DNA of 64,000 bases from JAWLHU01 sp041690255 (GCA_041690255.1 JAWLHU010000001.1:372001-436000); one strand, 5' to 3'. Shown: positions 32,971-40,937, numbered from the stretch's first letter. The notes: generated by a model from the sequence alone, not told the origin. Program-made: numbers and translations.

Positions 32971-33004
32971 GAGAGCCCGGCGGTTGTCGCCGGGCTCTCT
33001 TATT
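32971..33004 (+). terminator. Terminator after panD
   Basis: Perfect 12-bp stem GAGAGCCCGGCG / CGCCGGGCTCTC with a 5-nt loop, followed by TTATTA. Confidence 0.85.
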
Positions 33005-33086
33005 ACCCGGTTTCGCCGGGCGATAGGCACCCACATCTGGCTCTTCCTGGGCGCAAGTTCTTCTTTCCAGCGAGATCTTCTTCCCG

Positions 33087-33135
33087 CCGGATTCACCGGG
33101 TATTACCGGGAATCACCCCGAGTCACTCGGAATCA
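33087..33135. repeat. Degenerate 10-bp tandem repeat
   Basis: Five consecutive units related to CCGGGAATCA: CCGGATTCA, CCGGGTATTA, CCGGGAATCA, CCCCGAGTCA, CTCGGAATCA. It lies in the intergenic region after the panD terminator and before the converging tag gene's stop. The function is unknown. Confidence 0.6.
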
Positions 33136-33192
33136 TTTGGCGATGTCGGCCGAGGAGAACTGATCTTTCCCGGTTTCATCTGGGCGGCCGTA

Positions 33193-33756
33193 TCAGTTGC
33201 CAATAATCTCGCCATGCCGCGGACAGGTCGTGAGATGATCGTTCACCATGCCCACCGCCTGCATGAAGGCATAGCAGATCGTCGAGCCGACAAACTTAAA
33301 CCCGCGCTTCTTCAGATCCTTACTCATGGCGTCGGACTCGGGCGTCGTGGCCGGGACCTCTCGGAAAGCCGTGAAGCTGTTCTGAATGGGTTTGCCGTCA
33401 ACGAAGCGCCATATGTAGGCATCGAACGAGCCAAACTCCTCCTGCACCTTGAGAAACGCCTTCGCGTTGCCCACAGCCGACTGGATCTTGAGCCGGTTTC
33501 GAATGATGCCGGGATCGTTCATCAGCCCGGCCTGCTGCTCCTCGGTAAACCGGGCGACCAGGACAGGGTCGAAGCCCGCGAAAGCCCTGCGATAGCCCTC
33601 TCGCCGGTGCAGGATCGTCGCCCAGCTCAGGCCGGCCTGAGCGCCCTCCAGAATGAGAAACTCAAACAGCGTCTGGTCATCGTGAACCGGAACGCCCCAT
33701 TCCTCATCGTGATACCGCTCGTACAGGGGATCGCCTGTTCCAAAACAGCGTGTCAC
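33193..33756 (-). CDS. tag: DNA-3-methyladenine glycosylase I
   Basis: This 187-residue base-excision enzyme removes 3-methyladenine. Zinc-binding ligands are at both ends (MTRCF ... YHDEEWGVP and VNDHLTTCPRHGE). The substrate-pocket segment QAGLSWATILHRREGYRRAF and YIWRFVDGKPIQN are conserved. Length is usual for Tag. It points away from the SASP gene; a short divergent promoter region lies between. Confidence 0.96.
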   Translation of the reverse strand: MTRCFGTGDPLYERYHDEEWGVPVHDDQTLFEFLILEGAQAGLSWATILHRREGYRRAFAGFDPVLVARFTEEQQAGLMNDPGIIRNRLKIQSAVGNAKAFLKVQEEFGSFDAYIWRFVDGKPIQNSFTAFREVPATTPESDAMSKDLKKRGFKFVGSTICYAFMQAVGMVNDHLTTCPRHGEIIGN

Positions 33757-33880
33757 AGAACCGCCCTCCTTCCGTTCGAACAGAGGTTCGCCATCTTCCT
33801 GCCCTTTCCCTCCATGATCTGGTCATCATAATGCATCCTTGACCGCGGCAACATAATGCCTGTCAGGAGGTGAGAAAGAG

Positions 33881-34108
33881 ATGGCCAACAACAACAACAA
33901 CCAGATCCTGGTCTCCGGCGCCCGTGGCGCCCTGGAGCAACTCAAGTTTGAGACCGCTTCGGAGCTCGGCATTCCGAATTACGGTCAGCAGTATAAGGGC
34001 GACCTGCCCAGCCGTGTTAACGGTTCGGTCGGCGGCTACATGGTGAAGAAGATGATCGCCCTGGCTGAGTCTCAGTTGAACGGCGGGGCCGGTGGCGCCA
34101 CCCGGTAA
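33881..34108 (+). CDS. Alpha/beta-type small acid-soluble spore protein
   Basis: The 75-residue protein binds and protects DNA in the spore core. The GPR protease site is in KFETASELGIP (residues about 27-33), and GDLPSRVNGSVGGYMVKKMI is the family signature. The N-terminus is Asn-rich. CAGGAGGTGAGAAAGAG precedes the ATG. CATAATG about 32 bp upstream could be part of a forespore sigma-G -10. It is the best direct sign that the host forms endospores. Confidence 0.96.
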   Translation: MANNNNNQILVSGARGALEQLKFETASELGIPNYGQQYKGDLPSRVNGSVGGYMVKKMIALAESQLNGGAGGATR

Positions 34109-34142
34109 CACCGACTAGTCGATCCTCCTTGGCAGCCCGTAT

Positions 34143-34182
34143 ACACACCCTGGCTCTCCGGAGCCAGGGTGTGTCTGATTTT
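34143..34182 (+). terminator. Terminator after the SASP gene
   Basis: A perfect 14-bp stem (ACACACCCTGGCTC / GAGCCAGGGTGTGT) with a 4-nt loop, followed by CTGATTTT. Confidence 0.85.
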
Positions 34183-34285
34183 GCGAAAGGGCGAGCAAAT
34201 CGAAGGAATTATGCGGAGGAGCTACCGGAACTCATGTCACCGGATTTCGTGCCCCGCGATCGCACAGAGCCGGGAGTGACCGAAA

Positions 34286-34314
34286 TCGACCGATGGGGTA
34301 CGCAGGAGTATAAT
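34286..34314 (+). promoter_or_regulatory. Sigma-A-type promoter of the SulP gene
   Basis: -35 TCGACC (34286-34291), 17-bp spacer, -10 TATAAT (34309-34314), 51 bp ahead of the ATG. Confidence 0.65.
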
Positions 34315-34365
34315 TCGACTATCTGTTCGAAAAAAGCTACAAAAAGAGAGATGAATTAGAGATCA

Positions 34366-35880
34366 ATGTTTACGAGGCTCTCCCTGTCACGGGTACGTTT
34401 CTCCTGGGTGGATCTCCGCGGCGATCTGTTTGGGGGCTTGACGGCAGCGGTTGTGGCGCTTCCGCTGGCACTGGCGGTGGGTGCGCTGACCAACGTGGGT
34501 GCTGCTGCCGGACTATACGGTGCGATCTTTACAGGGATCTTCGCCTCGCTCTTCGGTGGGACAGCTACACAGATCACCGGCCCGACCCTGACCACCATGG
34601 CGGTCGTCATGACCACCTTCGCCGCCGGTGGCTGGGCCCAGTTGGCTCTGGCGACGCTGATCGCCGGACTCCTGCAGATCGCCTTCGGTCTTATGCGACT
34701 GGGGCGGTTTATTACGTTCATTCCACAGCCCGTGGTCGCTGGGTTCACCAACGGCATGGCGGTCTATATCTTCGCGAAGCAGGTCCCGACCTTTACCGGT
34801 GCCCCCGTGATCGGCCTGGCCGTCATGGCGATCATGTGGCTCTGGCCCCGGATCAACCGGGTGATCCCCAGCTCCCTCGTCGCCCTGATTCTCACCACCG
34901 CCGCCGCCAATCTGTTTGGCTGGACGAGCCATCCCTACTTGGCCTGGGACACCGCAGCGATCATTGGGGAGATCCCGAAGGGCTTCCCGGCCCTTCACTG
35001 GCCGACGTTCGCTCTGGCCGACCTCCAGCCGGCCTTTGTGGCAGGACTGACCATCTCCCTCATTGCCTCCATGGAGTCGCTGCTGTCGGCCCTGATCATT
35101 GACGACATGACATCATCCCGTCACGCCCTGGACAAGGAGTTGGTCGGTCAGGGGATCGGCAACCTGGTCGCCCCCTTCTTCCACGGGATCGTCGGCAACG
35201 GCGCCATCGTCCGGTCGGTGGTCAACACCCGGGCCGGCGGGCGGACCCGACTCTCCGGTGTCATTCACGGGCTGATGATCCTGGTCATCACCCTCGCACT
35301 CGGTCCGCTCGCCCAACAGGTCCCCATGGCAGCCCTGGCCGGCATTCTGATGATGACGGCCATCGGCATGGTCGACTGGCAGTCGATCAAGGACCTCAAG
35401 CGCCACCATTATGCGGATGGCGCTGTCATGGTGGTGACTGCCATACTTACGTTTGCCACACCGCTCACCCTGGCGATCGGCGTGGGTGTCCTGCTCTCGG
35501 CCTTCCTGTTCACCATGCGCATGAGCCAGTCGCACGTCTCCGCCGTGGAGGTAGAGCCAGGGATCCACGTGGTCACCGTAGACGGCCCCCTCTTCTTTGG
35601 CGATGCGGTCCTCCTGGAGGAGCGGGCTGACGGCTGTCAGGGCAATGTGGTGGCCGACCTCTCCCGTATGGTCGTGGTCGACGCGACGGGCGCTGTGGCC
35701 CTGAAAAAGCTGATCCGCCGGGTCTCCTCGCAGGGGCACGGCTTCTTCGTAGCCGGCATCGGGCCGGGGCCAAAGTCCACGCTGGACGCCCTCGGCGTGC
35801 TGAAGGGCGTGACCCTCTGCCCGGACCTGGCCACCGCCCTTGCTCAGGCCCGCCCCATACCGCCCGCACCGGTCGCATAA
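34366..35880 (+). CDS. SulP-family (SLC26-like) anion transporter with STAS domain
   Basis: This 504-residue carrier has about 12-14 membrane helices, the SulP signature (GLTAAVVALPLALAVGALTN, TQITGPTLTTMAVVMTT) and a cytoplasmic STAS domain from about residue 395 (VTVDGPLFFGDAVLLEE, VVVDATGAVALKKLIRRV). Substrates may be sulfate, bicarbonate or another anion. The ribosome site is poor (TTAGAGATCA). It is transcribed from its own promoter. Confidence 0.93.
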   Translation: MFTRLSLSRVRFSWVDLRGDLFGGLTAAVVALPLALAVGALTNVGAAAGLYGAIFTGIFASLFGGTATQITGPTLTTMAVVMTTFAAGGWAQLALATLIAGLLQIAFGLMRLGRFITFIPQPVVAGFTNGMAVYIFAKQVPTFTGAPVIGLAVMAIMWLWPRINRVIPSSLVALILTTAAANLFGWTSHPYLAWDTAAIIGEIPKGFPALHWPTFALADLQPAFVAGLTISLIASMESLLSALIIDDMTSSRHALDKELVGQGIGNLVAPFFHGIVGNGAIVRSVVNTRAGGRTRLSGVIHGLMILVITLALGPLAQQVPMAALAGILMMTAIGMVDWQSIKDLKRHHYADGAVMVVTAILTFATPLTLAIGVGVLLSAFLFTMRMSQSHVSAVEVEPGIHVVTVDGPLFFGDAVLLEERADGCQGNVVADLSRMVVVDATGAVALKKLIRRVSSQGHGFFVAGIGPGPKSTLDALGVLKGVTLCPDLATALAQARPIPPAPVA

Positions 35881-35886
35881 AGGAGT

Positions 35887-35918
35887 GCCCGCCCTCGTCG
35901 TGGAGAGCGGGCTCTTTT
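35887..35918. terminator. Terminator between SulP gene and ParM-like gene
   Basis: GCCCGC / GCGGGC stem with a 14-nt loop, followed by TCTTTT. The two genes converge here. Confidence 0.6.
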
Positions 35919-35920
35919 GC

Positions 35921-36973
35921 CTATCTGGCGTTGATCCCGTGGTTGATCGCTGCGCTCGTGCCCTGACTGGCGGGCGGGAAGGTGTTGGTCGCCCGGGCCG
36001 CCCAGGTGTAGTACCCCCGCACGTTGGCGGTCTGGGCCGGGTCGACCAGGCGGGCGTTGGGGAACTGCGGGAGCAGGAAGCGCTCCAGCGCCTTGGAGCC
36101 GCCGCCGGTGAAGAGGATCGTGTCCACGGTGCCTACATCCCACGTCGAGTGGATCTCGGTCAGGATCTTCGTCGCCAGCGCCTTGTAGGACAGGTCCCGC
36201 AGGTTGGAGATATCCCTCGGCTGGCCAGCCACCTTGATCTTGCCGGTGGCCATCGCATCATCCAACTGGTAGGCCTCCCGAACGATGCCCAACTCCCGGC
36301 GAAGCCGTTCGCTCACGTCGGCCTGGGCGGCGGCGAGGCCCACGGGGACGGTCCGGCTCTGGTGCGGCACGTATTCTCCGCCCTCCGCGATCGCCAGGTC
36401 TGTGGTGCCGTGGCCGACATCGACCAGGGCGACCCGCCCGCTGACCAGGGCTTCATCTTTCACCTGGCCGCGGGCATCAAGCGCTTCGCCCAGGTATGTG
36501 CCGATCGGCTGCGGCATGATCCGCAGGTTCTCCACGTTCAGGCTCCGCTCCAGAACCTCCTTGCCGAGGCGGAGGACCACCCGGTGCTCGCCCTTGAGCA
36601 GTTGGGCGATCGCCTTCTCCTGGTAGAGGAGCCCGGGCGGCAGGCCGGTCACGACGTGGAAGGAGACGGAGGGGCGGTCAGCCACCATGGCGAGACCGGT
36701 CAGGAAGAGCACCTTGAATTCGCCGGCCTCCAGGCGGGACTGGGAGAGGGAGCGAAAGGCAAAGGTTGACTGGCGGACCGCCTGCTCACCCACGTTGTAG
36801 GTCTGGCCATCCACCGTGATCGACAGGGCGCGGGTCTTGTTGCTGCCGGCGAGGCCGCTGAAGCTCGTCGCCTCGGTGGCGATACCGACGACAGACGGAA
36901 AGCGGAGCCAGTCCTGACCATCGAATACCTTTACATAGCCATACCCGACATCGATTCCGACCGGTTTCAACAT
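35921..36973 (-). CDS. ParM/Alp-like actin-family ATPase
   Basis: This 350-residue protein has the actin/Hsp70 nucleotide motifs: phosphate-1 VGIDVGYGYVKVFDG, phosphate-2 RVALVDVGHGTTDLAIAEGG (about residues 185-204), and adenosine TILFTGGGSKALERFL (about 290). It resembles plasmid-segregating ParM, Alp proteins and archaeal Ta0583 rather than MreB. No ParR-like adaptor or obvious centromere array flanks it. The ATG at 36973 is 8 nt behind GAGG; a GTG nine nt earlier is the alternative. Its cell role is unknown. Confidence 0.85.
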   Translation of the reverse strand: MLKPVGIDVGYGYVKVFDGQDWLRFPSVVGIATEATSFSGLAGSNKTRALSITVDGQTYNVGEQAVRQSTFAFRSLSQSRLEAGEFKVLFLTGLAMVADRPSVSFHVVTGLPPGLLYQEKAIAQLLKGEHRVVLRLGKEVLERSLNVENLRIMPQPIGTYLGEALDARGQVKDEALVSGRVALVDVGHGTTDLAIAEGGEYVPHQSRTVPVGLAAAQADVSERLRRELGIVREAYQLDDAMATGKIKVAGQPRDISNLRDLSYKALATKILTEIHSTWDVGTVDTILFTGGGSKALERFLLPQFPNARLVDPAQTANVRGYYTWAARATNTFPPASQGTSAAINHGINAR

Positions 36974-37129
36974 CTTCCGCACCTCTTCATTTTGTTTTGT
37001 TTATAGTCGTCAAGCGAAAGTTGGGTGCGCGAAGCGGAGAAACCTGCCAGCCAGGGCTGCATTGAGAGCGCGGTCCCAGCAAGATGGGCCGGAGGTCCCG
37101 CTTCGTAGGACTCCCGGCCCATGGGCGTG

Positions 37130-38083
37130 CTAGTACCCCTTCTGCTTGTCTACCAGGTTGAGCAGCGGCTTGCCGGCTGCCAGTCGGCGCAGGTTCTCCG
37201 CCACCAGGTCCATCACCCGGCCCATGGTGTGCGGGCTGTTTGCCGCCACGTGCGGGGTGATGATCACTCCCGGCAGATCCCAGAGCGGCGAGTCAGCCGG
37301 CAGGGGCTCGACCTCGGTCACATCCAGTCCGGCGCCGGCGATCTGCCCATCCTGAATCGCCCGGATCAGGGCGGCCTCATCTACCGTCTGCCCGCGGCTG
37401 ATATTGATGAGATGGGCGGATGGCTTCATGGCAGCCAGCATGGCCGCGTCCACAATTTGATGGGTCTCGGGCGTGAGGGGGGTGGCGACCAGCAGGTAGT
37501 CGGACTCGGCGGCAAGGGCGATCTTGTCGGCCACCAGCCTGTCCACCTCGGGCGGTTGGGTCCGGCCCGGTCGCTCCAGGCTGATCACCCGCATGCCCAG
37601 GCTCTTCGCCCGGCGGGCGGCCTCCAGCCCGATCGAACCGAGCCCGAGCACCCCGAGGGTCTGGTCGGCGATCTCGACGCCCCGGGTCGCCTTGGCATTC
37701 CAGGTGTGAGTCACCTGGTTCCGCACGGCCACGTGCAGGCCCCTGGCGAAGGCGAGGATCAGGGCCAGCACATGCTCGGCAATCGGCTGGCTGTTGGAAC
37801 CGCGGGCGTTCGCAAGGGGCACTGGCGAGGCGGCGGCCCCGGCATCAAGGAGCCCTTCCACCCCGGCGCCCATGGCCTGGATCAGCCGGAGCCCGGGGGC
37901 GTGGGGGAGCAGGGCGGCCGAGTAAGCACCACCCCAGGCGATCAGCACATCGGTGGATGCGGCGTGCTCCATGGCTTCATCGATCGAGGTGACCGGGACG
38001 ACTTCAGCGCCGGCGGGCAGCTCCCGCTGGGTGAGGATGGCGGCGTAGCGCGGGCTGGCCTCAGCCCAAAGCAGAATCTTCAT
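37130..38083 (-). CDS. D-isomer-specific 2-hydroxyacid dehydrogenase family protein
   Basis: The 317-residue NAD-dependent enzyme has the Rossmann motif LGVLGLGSIGLEAARRAKSL, the catalytic Arg in NISRGQTVDEAALI, Glu in DVTEVEPLPADSPL, and His in VIITPHVAANSP. It belongs to the phosphoglycerate/hydroxyacid dehydrogenase family; the substrate is not clear (GhrA-like is possible). GGGGAGGTTTACAG precedes the ATG at 38083. It is divergent from the DinB-family gene. Confidence 0.92.
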   Translation of the reverse strand: MKILLWAEASPRYAAILTQRELPAGAEVVPVTSIDEAMEHAASTDVLIAWGGAYSAALLPHAPGLRLIQAMGAGVEGLLDAGAAASPVPLANARGSNSQPIAEHVLALILAFARGLHVAVRNQVTHTWNAKATRGVEIADQTLGVLGLGSIGLEAARRAKSLGMRVISLERPGRTQPPEVDRLVADKIALAAESDYLLVATPLTPETHQIVDAAMLAAMKPSAHLINISRGQTVDEAALIRAIQDGQIAGAGLDVTEVEPLPADSPLWDLPGVIITPHVAANSPHTMGRVMDLVAENLRRLAAGKPLLNLVDKQKGY

Positions 38084-38203
38084 CTGTAAACCTCCCCTGT
38101 ATGGGATGGGGGTTCGCTGCGAACCACACGAATCCTTCGGAGGATTTCGCGCCGGTGGGCCGAATATGCTCGCTGAGACGGATTTTGGGGAGGATGGTGG
38201 CGG

Positions 38204-38728
38204 GTGACGGATCTGCGGTACCCGGTGGGACGGTTTCAGCGCAAGGAGCGGGTGACAAGCGGGGACCTGGCGGGTTGGATCGCGGCGATCGCGGGCTGCC
38301 CGGGCGCACTGCGCCAGGCGGTGGCGGGTCTGAGCGAGGCCCAGTTGGATACGCCTTACCGGGATGGGGGATGGACGGTCCGGCAGGTGGTGCACCATCT
38401 GGCGGACAGCCATATGAACAGCTACATAAGATTCCGGCTGGCGCTGACCGAGGAGGAGCCGACGATCAAGCCTTACAACGAAGGGGCGTGGTCGAATCTC
38501 CCGGATGCCATGGATGCCCCGGTGGAGGTCTCGCTCGTCCTGCTGGAGGCGATGCATGATCGCTGGGTCCGGCTGCTGCGCACCATGAGCCCGGCGGACT
38601 TTCAGCGGACGCTGCGCCATCCGGAGAGCGGGCTGCTCAGCCTGGAGGTCATGACCGCACTGTACGCCTGGCACAGCCGGCATCATGTGGCCCATATCAC
38701 CGGTCTCCGTCAGCGGATGGGCTGGTAG
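38204..38728 (+). CDS. YfiT/BstA-type DinB-superfamily protein (putative thiol transferase or metal hydrolase)
   Basis: This 174-residue four-helix protein is like Bacillus YfiT: LRYPVGRFQ, WTVRQVVHHLADSHMNSYIR (first His), and YAWHSRHHVAHITGLRQRMGW (last His pair). The three His bind Ni/Zn. Some members transfer bacillithiol to electrophiles, but substrate and thiol partner here are unknown. The GTG at 38204 is behind GGGAGGATGGTGGCG. Confidence 0.9.
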   Translation: MTDLRYPVGRFQRKERVTSGDLAGWIAAIAGCPGALRQAVAGLSEAQLDTPYRDGGWTVRQVVHHLADSHMNSYIRFRLALTEEEPTIKPYNEGAWSNLPDAMDAPVEVSLVLLEAMHDRWVRLLRTMSPADFQRTLRHPESGLLSLEVMTALYAWHSRHHVAHITGLRQRMGW

Positions 38729-38746
38729 GTTCTGTGGACAGAGGAT

Positions 38747-38790
38747 GCCCCCGGAGCGCTGCGACGAGCGGCATCCGGGGGCGTTTGCTT
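38747..38790. terminator. Terminator between converging genes
   Basis: GCCCCCGGA / TCCGGGGGC stem with a structured 18-nt loop, then GTTTGCTT. Confidence 0.7.
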
Positions 38791-38800
38791 GACGGGGGGG

Positions 38801-38992
38801 TTACCCGATTGGTAAACTCTTCTCGCCTGCGGCGTCCAGTTGCTGGGCCCGGGCAGCCATCTCCTCCCGGGTGATGACCCCCTTTTCGATCAGGAGGTCG
38901 ATCAGGGCGGTGATCGCCAGGGTATTCTTGTAGGCTACATCTTTCATATCGCCAAGGGTTGCGAACAGGGCAATACGCTCCTGAGCCTTCAT
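38801..38992 (-). CDS. Small conserved-looking protein of unknown function
   Basis: The 63-residue protein is mostly helical (IALFATLGDMKDVAYKNTLA, ITALIDLLIEKGVITREEMA). The VITREEM segment recalls helix-turn segments seen in nitrile-hydratase-like and small regulatory proteins, but no function can be named. The ATG at 38992 is 8 nt from GAGGTGA; GTG four codons upstream is less likely. It is divergent from the DUF1444 gene. Confidence 0.65.
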   Translation of the reverse strand: MKAQERIALFATLGDMKDVAYKNTLAITALIDLLIEKGVITREEMAARAQQLDAAGEKSLPIG

Positions 38993-39070
38993 GCAGCAAC
39001 TCACCTCAATGGCAGTATCGACCAGCCAACCGGTCGTCTAAACATAAGGTATGGTTTGGGGGGAACGGTT

Positions 39071-39643
39071 ATGAAGAAGTTGATGGAGGCGGAGTTCGCG
39101 GAGATCCGCAGCCGGCTCTACCCGATGCTGATGGACCCGGCTCAGATCCAGGAGAAGGGGCAGGGGCAGATGCTGAACGGCCCCATGGTAGAAGGGCTCT
39201 TCGTGATCTACGGGATCGAGGAGTCGAACAACAAGATCCGGTACGTCTCCTACCAGGATCTGCGGGACTGGGAGGTGAGCCACTCCACGGTCCATGTGAC
39301 GGCGCTGAAGAACCTGGACCGGCTCACCCAGGGCAAGCGAGTGACCCGCCTGGCCGCGCCGGATGGCAGCCGGCCGATGTTTGTCTGGAATCTGGGCGAC
39401 GGGTACGATGCGGCGCGCATCCTTCTGCCCAAGTGGCTGGATGACTTTGCCGAGGTGGTCGATGGGAACCTGGTGATCGGGGTGCCGCATCGGAACTGGC
39501 TGGTAGCCATAGGCGATGACGACCCCAAGCTGGTCGATGTGGTAGAGCAGCGGGTGAAGGTGGAGCACGCAGAGGCAGGCTTCCCGGTCAGCCCGTACCT
39601 CTACACGTGGGATGGTACCGGGTTGCAGCGGTACCGGCGATAG
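39071..39643 (+). CDS. DUF1444-like (YtpQ) protein
   Basis: The 190-residue soluble protein (KLMEAEFAEIRSRLYPMLMD ... VSHSTVHVTALKNLDRLTQG ... WLVAIGDDDPKLVDVVEQRV) resembles the DUF1444/YtpQ family, which has no known biochemical role. The TKNLDRLT-like segment and PHRNWL are typical. ATG at 39071 follows GGGGGGAACGGTT. A 94-residue protein gene follows 13 bp on and may be coupled. Confidence 0.75.
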   Translation: MKKLMEAEFAEIRSRLYPMLMDPAQIQEKGQGQMLNGPMVEGLFVIYGIEESNNKIRYVSYQDLRDWEVSHSTVHVTALKNLDRLTQGKRVTRLAAPDGSRPMFVWNLGDGYDAARILLPKWLDDFAEVVDGNLVIGVPHRNWLVAIGDDDPKLVDVVEQRVKVEHAEAGFPVSPYLYTWDGTGLQRYRR

Positions 39644-39656
39644 GGGGCGACTGTAG

Positions 39657-39941
39657 ATGCAAGCAGAGGAGCGGTTCATCCTGCAGCTGGCGGAGGGGAT
39701 CATTGCCGGCGGCGGGACGGCGAACTATACGGCGGAGAGTGCTCTGGCCCTGGCCCGCAAGGTCTGGAAGACGCTGAAGTCGATCGGCCCGGAGGCCTAC
39801 CCCTGCCTCTGGGAGGAGGGCGGGCTGCGGTTCGTCTACCAGTGGGATGAGTCGCCGCAGGTGGTGACGGTCATGCTCTGGGACGATGTGCTCTGGCGGG
39901 ACATGGCGCAGGTGGTCGTGCCGGCGGGGGTTGGGCAGTAG
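39657..39941 (+). CDS. Hypothetical protein
   Basis: The 94-residue ORF (MQAEERFILQLAEGIIAGGG, LALARKVWKTLKS, VTVMLWDDVLWRDMAQVVV) is probably a soluble mixed alpha/beta protein. It starts 13 bp after the DUF1444-like gene, behind GATAGGGGGCGACTGTAG. I do not recognise the family. It may be specific to this lineage. The repeat field begins right after it. Confidence 0.65.
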   Translation: MQAEERFILQLAEGIIAGGGTANYTAESALALARKVWKTLKSIGPEAYPCLWEEGGLRFVYQWDESPQVVTVMLWDDVLWRDMAQVVVPAGVGQ

Positions 39942-39956
39942 GGGGTACGGCGCTGG

Positions 39957-40116
39957 GTTACGGCGCTGGTCATCGGGGCACCCCCTGCGCCCTCCGTTGC
40001 GCCGTCAACGGGCGCTAGGCGCCGGTACGGTGGGGGGTTACGGCGCTGTTCATCGGGGCACCCCCTACGCCCTCCGTTGCGCCGTCAACGGGCGCTAGGC
40101 GCCGGTACCGTGGCCA
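39957..40116. repeat. 80-bp tandem direct repeat, 2 copies (left arm of palindromic unit A)
   Basis: Two copies, period exactly 80 bp (39957-40036 and 40037-40116). Each has CGGGGCACCCC (39974-39984, 40054-40064) and ACGGGCGCTAGGCG (40008-40021, 40088-40101). These are complementary to blocks in the 86-bp repeat at 40185-40325. Confidence 0.9.
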
Positions 40117-40171
40117 GATTTCGAAACCGTCGTAGGTCGGGGACTCTGGCGGCGCACCCCGAAATCTGGCC
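40112..40171. repeat. Inverted repeat, core stem of unit A
   Basis: A perfect 12-bp stem, GGCCAGATTTCG (40112-40123) and CGAAATCTGGCC (40160-40171), encloses a 36-nt loop. Outside it lie the further pairing blocks of the two duplicated arms. Confidence 0.9.
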
Positions 40172-40184
40172 TGACTGGTGGTCA

Positions 40185-40325
40185 CGCCAAGCGCCCGTAA
40201 GACTGCGCACCGAATGGGCTCAACCGGGGGTGCCCCGCTGCCTTCGCCTCGCTGGCCTGTCTGGGGGCTACGCCAAGCGCCCGTAAGACTGCGCACCGAA
40301 TGGGCTCGACCGGGGGTGCCCCGCG
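40185..40325. repeat. 86-bp tandem direct repeat (right arm of palindromic unit A)
   Basis: Two copies with period 86 bp (from 40185 and 40271, the second shorter). Each carries CGCCAAGCGCCCGT (40185-40198, 40271-40284) and GGGGTGCCCCG (40227-40237, 40313-40323). These pair with ACGGGCGCTAGGCG (one mismatch) and CGGGGCACCCC in the left arm. Confidence 0.9.
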
Positions 40326-40374
40326 CTGCCCTCGCCCGGCCGGCACGCGGTGGTGGCGAAGCGAGTCGGGGCGC

Positions 40375-40664
40375 AGCACCTGCAAGGCACCCGGAGCAGG
40401 GGATCTTGGAGGGGAGAACGGCCCGGACCCCCGGTCAGGGTTGGGTTCGGGGGTCGGTCAGGATCAACTCGCGCCACTTTTTTACTGGATTCGGCTTCGG
40501 GGCCATAAAAATACGGCGCGAAGCACCTGCAAGACACCCGGAGCAGGGGGTCTTGGAGGGGAGAACGGCCCGGACCCCCGGTCAGGGTTGGGTTCGGGGG
40601 CCGGTCAGGATCAACTCACGCCGTTTTTTTACGGGATCCGGCTACTGGGCCATTAAAAAACGGT
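40375..40664. repeat. 147-bp tandem direct repeat, 2 copies, each ending in a T/A-stem hairpin
   Basis: Copies begin at 40375 and 40522 and are about 90 percent identical over the first 110 bp. Each contains GACCCCCG ... CGGGGGTC (copy 1) and, at its end, a hairpin whose stem is GCGCC-ACTTTTTTA / TAAAAATA-CGGCGC in copy 1 and CGCCGTTTTTTTA / TAAAAAACGGTG in copy 2. The hairpins differ in sequence but still pair. Confidence 0.85.
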
Positions 40665-40757
40665 GCGGAGGCCCTCAGAAGCCCATGGAAGCCCTCGCCT
40701 GGCCGGCCTGACTGGTGGTCACCGCCCACCGCTTCCGACCATTCGGAGCGAGCCGGT

Positions 40758-40937
40758 CGGGGTACCCCAGAAGCCCATCAGGCGGATGACCGTACGGGCG
40801 CTTGGCGCCGACCCGACTCTGCCGAATATCGGCGGTGCGACACCCAAGGCGAAGACCGGACACGGTTCCGATATTCGGCCCCGCCAACTCACGCCTAGCG
40901 CCCGTAGGGCGCCGCCTCAGGGCTGTGGGGTACCCCG
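40758..40937. repeat. Nested inverted repeat, unit B
   Basis: Three pairing layers: CGGGGTACCCC (40758-40768) with GGGGTACCCCG (40927-40937); ACGGGCGCTTGGCG (40794-40807) with CGCCTAGCGCCCGT (40892-40905, one mismatch); GCCGAATATCGG (40821-40832) with CCGATATTCGGC (40868-40879). The loop is 35 nt. The order and sizes match unit A. Confidence 0.9.

Noticed and set aside
40178..40711. A 177-codon plus-strand ORF in the repeat field
   Set aside because: It is a translation of the 86-bp and 147-bp tandem repeats, crosses structured inverted repeats, and lacks a ribosome site.
39957..40937. Integron attC sites or tRNA-like genes in the palindromic field
   Set aside because: No GTTRRRY/RYYYAAC core sites, no integrase, and no cloverleaf with T-loop sequence could be found.
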